Made by a program: the position numbers and the translations under genes. The notes beneath the pieces were generated by a model. The model saw only the letters and a list, made by a program, of their open reading frames with translations. It did no database searches and was not told the origin of the DNA. 6,388 nt of DNA, from NCBI GenBank assembly GCA_035542155.1, contig DATKLX010000019.1, forward strand, positions 1 to 6,388, read 5' to 3'. The number at the start of each line of letters is the position of its first letter. Position 1 is the first letter of the stretch. The DNA is from DATKLX01 sp035542155. GTDB taxonomy: Bacteria > Chloroflexota > Anaerolineae > Anaerolineales > Anaerolineaceae. This document shows, one piece after another, positions 5,636 to 6,388 of the stretch.

Positions 5636-5636
5636 T
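5621..5636 (-). other. Small stem-loop enclosing the zero-frame stop
   Basis: AGTCT (5636-5632) and AGACT (5625-5621) pair in the minus-strand mRNA. Adding a U-G pair gives six base pairs around the loop AAGC, and the TAA stop falls at the stem-loop edge. It abuts the slippery tract rather than lying 5-8 nt beyond it, so its role as a frameshift stimulator is uncertain. Confidence 0.35.
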
Positions 5637-6388
5637 TTTTTTTTACCGACTCGGCATCGGGCTCTTTCTCGGCCGGTTCGGAGGGTTCGCCTTCGGTGGA
5701 GGCGCCCTGCAGCTGCTCGATGCGTTCCTGCAATTGTTCGGGGGTGATCTCGGCCTGGTGGAAGGGGCCGCGCTTGATGCGATGCGGCAGGGCCAGCTCG
5801 GCGGCCAGGGCGATGTCCCGGTCGGTGATGGCCTCACGGCCTTCGAAGGCGGCGTGGGCGCGGGCGGCCTTCAGGATGACCAGGTCGGCGCGGTGGCCGT
5901 CCACGTTCAGCGATGCCGTCAGGGCGGCGATGGAGAGCAGGTCGCGGCGGGTATAGGTCACCTTGTCCACCAGGGTGCGGGCGCGCTCGATCAGCCGGCT
6001 GAGCTTCTCCTCGTGGGGCTGCCAGGTATTGCGGAAGGCCACCGGATCCTGCTCGAAGGCCAGGTTGTGTTCGATGATCAGCACCCGTTCGCGGGCGTCG
6101 CGGATGCCGGTGATTTCGACCGACAGGGCGAAGCGGTCGAGCAATTGGGGCCGCAGGTCGCCCTCCTCCGGGTTCATCGTGCCGACCAGGATGAAGCGGG
6201 CGGGGTGGGTGAAGGAGATGCCCTCGCGCTCGACGATGTTCATGCCCATGGCGGCCGAGTCGAGCAGCACGTCCACTACGTGATCATCCAGCAAGTTGAC
6301 TTCATCTATATAAAGCAAACCCCGGTTGGCGGCCGCCAGGACCCCCGGCTCGAAGTGGCGCTCGCCTTTCTGGATGGCCTTCTCGATG
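5629..6388 (-). CDS. chlD: ChlI/BchI-type AAA+ chelatase ATPase, 3' part (5' end outside window), zero-frame product
   Basis: The frame enters at the right edge and is open for 252 codons to a TAA at 5631-5629. The visible sequence starts just before the Walker B strand LLYIDE (residues 24-29 of the visible part). It goes on with VNLLDDHVVDVLLD, the sensor-1 region GTMNPEEG (69-76) and LRPQLLDRF (78-86), which holds the conserved arginines, then the helical lid domain. This is the ATPase module of magnesium-chelatase I/D subunits; Walker A lies outside the window. A TTG at 6318 is inside the Walker B strand and is not a start. After the lid, the protein runs into a Glu/Pro/Lys-rich tail ending in KKKS. 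On normal termination it gives an I-like (CobS-like) subunit; on -1 shifting in the A9 tract it is fused to the VWA domain. I use chlD for the whole two-frame locus. Confidence 0.88.
   Translation of the reverse strand, partial: IEKAIQKGERHFEPGVLAAANRGLLYIDEVNLLDDHVVDVLLDSAAMGMNIVEREGISFTHPARFILVGTMNPEEGDLRPQLLDRFALSVEITGIRDARERVLIIEHNLAFEQDPVAFRNTWQPHEEKLSRLIERARTLVDKVTYTRRDLLSIAALTASLNVDGHRADLVILKAARAHAAFEGREAITDRDIALAAELALPHRIKRGPFHQAEITPEQLQERIEQLQGASTEGEPSEPAEKEPDAESVKKKS
5635..5644 (-). other. Slippery A9-G tract, candidate programmed -1 frameshift site (chlD)
   Basis: On the coding (minus) strand, nine A residues (5644-5636) are followed by G5635. The zero-frame codons are GTA AAA AAA AAG TCT TAA, so 5641-5635 is the heptamer A AAA AAG in the phase needed for tandem -1 slippage, the same heptamer used by Escherichia coli dnaX. 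After slipping, reading goes on as GTC TTA AGC GAG into the VWA frame. The zero-frame stop comes two codons after the site. A9 could also allow RNA polymerase slippage. I see no clear Shine-Dalgarno-like stimulator about 10 nt upstream. Confidence 0.7.

Overview
The window is GC-rich (above 60% by eye) bacterial chromosomal DNA with short intergenic gaps. I see no mobile element, CRISPR array, tRNA or rRNA. The mix of genes (a COG3375-type acetyltransferase, an atypical SDR, a C39-fold protein with a C-terminal SH3-like domain, and a ChlI/ChlD-type chelatase locus) would suit a Chloroflexota bacterium such as an Anaerolineae member. That is inference from resemblance to families I know, with low to moderate confidence.

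Layout, left to right. (1) 1-349, minus strand: the N-terminal 116 residues of a LacI-family repressor, with a near-consensus sigma70 promoter whose start region is covered by a perfect LacI/cre-type palindrome, which points to autorepression. (2) 473-2255, plus strand: a two-gene operon, an atypical SDR/NAD(P)-binding protein overlapping a GNAT acetyltransferase by 8 nt, driven by an extended -10 promoter so close to the ATG that the mRNA is probably leaderless. (3) 2474-3280, plus: a single gene for a C39-like cysteine-peptidase fold in which the catalytic Cys is Thr, followed by an SH3-like domain. (4) 3347-3955, minus: nadD (NAD biosynthesis), also with a leaderless-looking promoter. (5) 4117-4584, plus: a small two-helix membrane protein with three decapeptide repeats and a C-terminal zinc ribbon. 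Its promoter contains a 13-bp palindrome. (6) 4612-4644: a 33-nt near-perfect hairpin between convergent genes. (7) 4667-6388, minus: a ChlI/BchI-type AAA+ ATPase (5' end outside the window) and a von Willebrand A (ChlD/BchD/CobT-type) domain lying in two different frames.

The most striking observation is in region 7. The AAA+ frame ends with codons GTA AAA AAA AAG TCT TAA. This contains a perfect A AAA AAG slippery heptamer in the correct phase two codons before the stop. The VWA frame is the -1 frame, is open straight from this A9 tract, and has no ATG, GTG or TTG for its first 90 codons. One mRNA could therefore yield a short AAA+ subunit (normal termination) and a long AAA+/VWA ChlD-type subunit (-1 frameshift). 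This matches the stoichiometric subunits of Mg/Co chelatases. A single-base indel in the A tract (mutation or sequencing error) is the main alternative.
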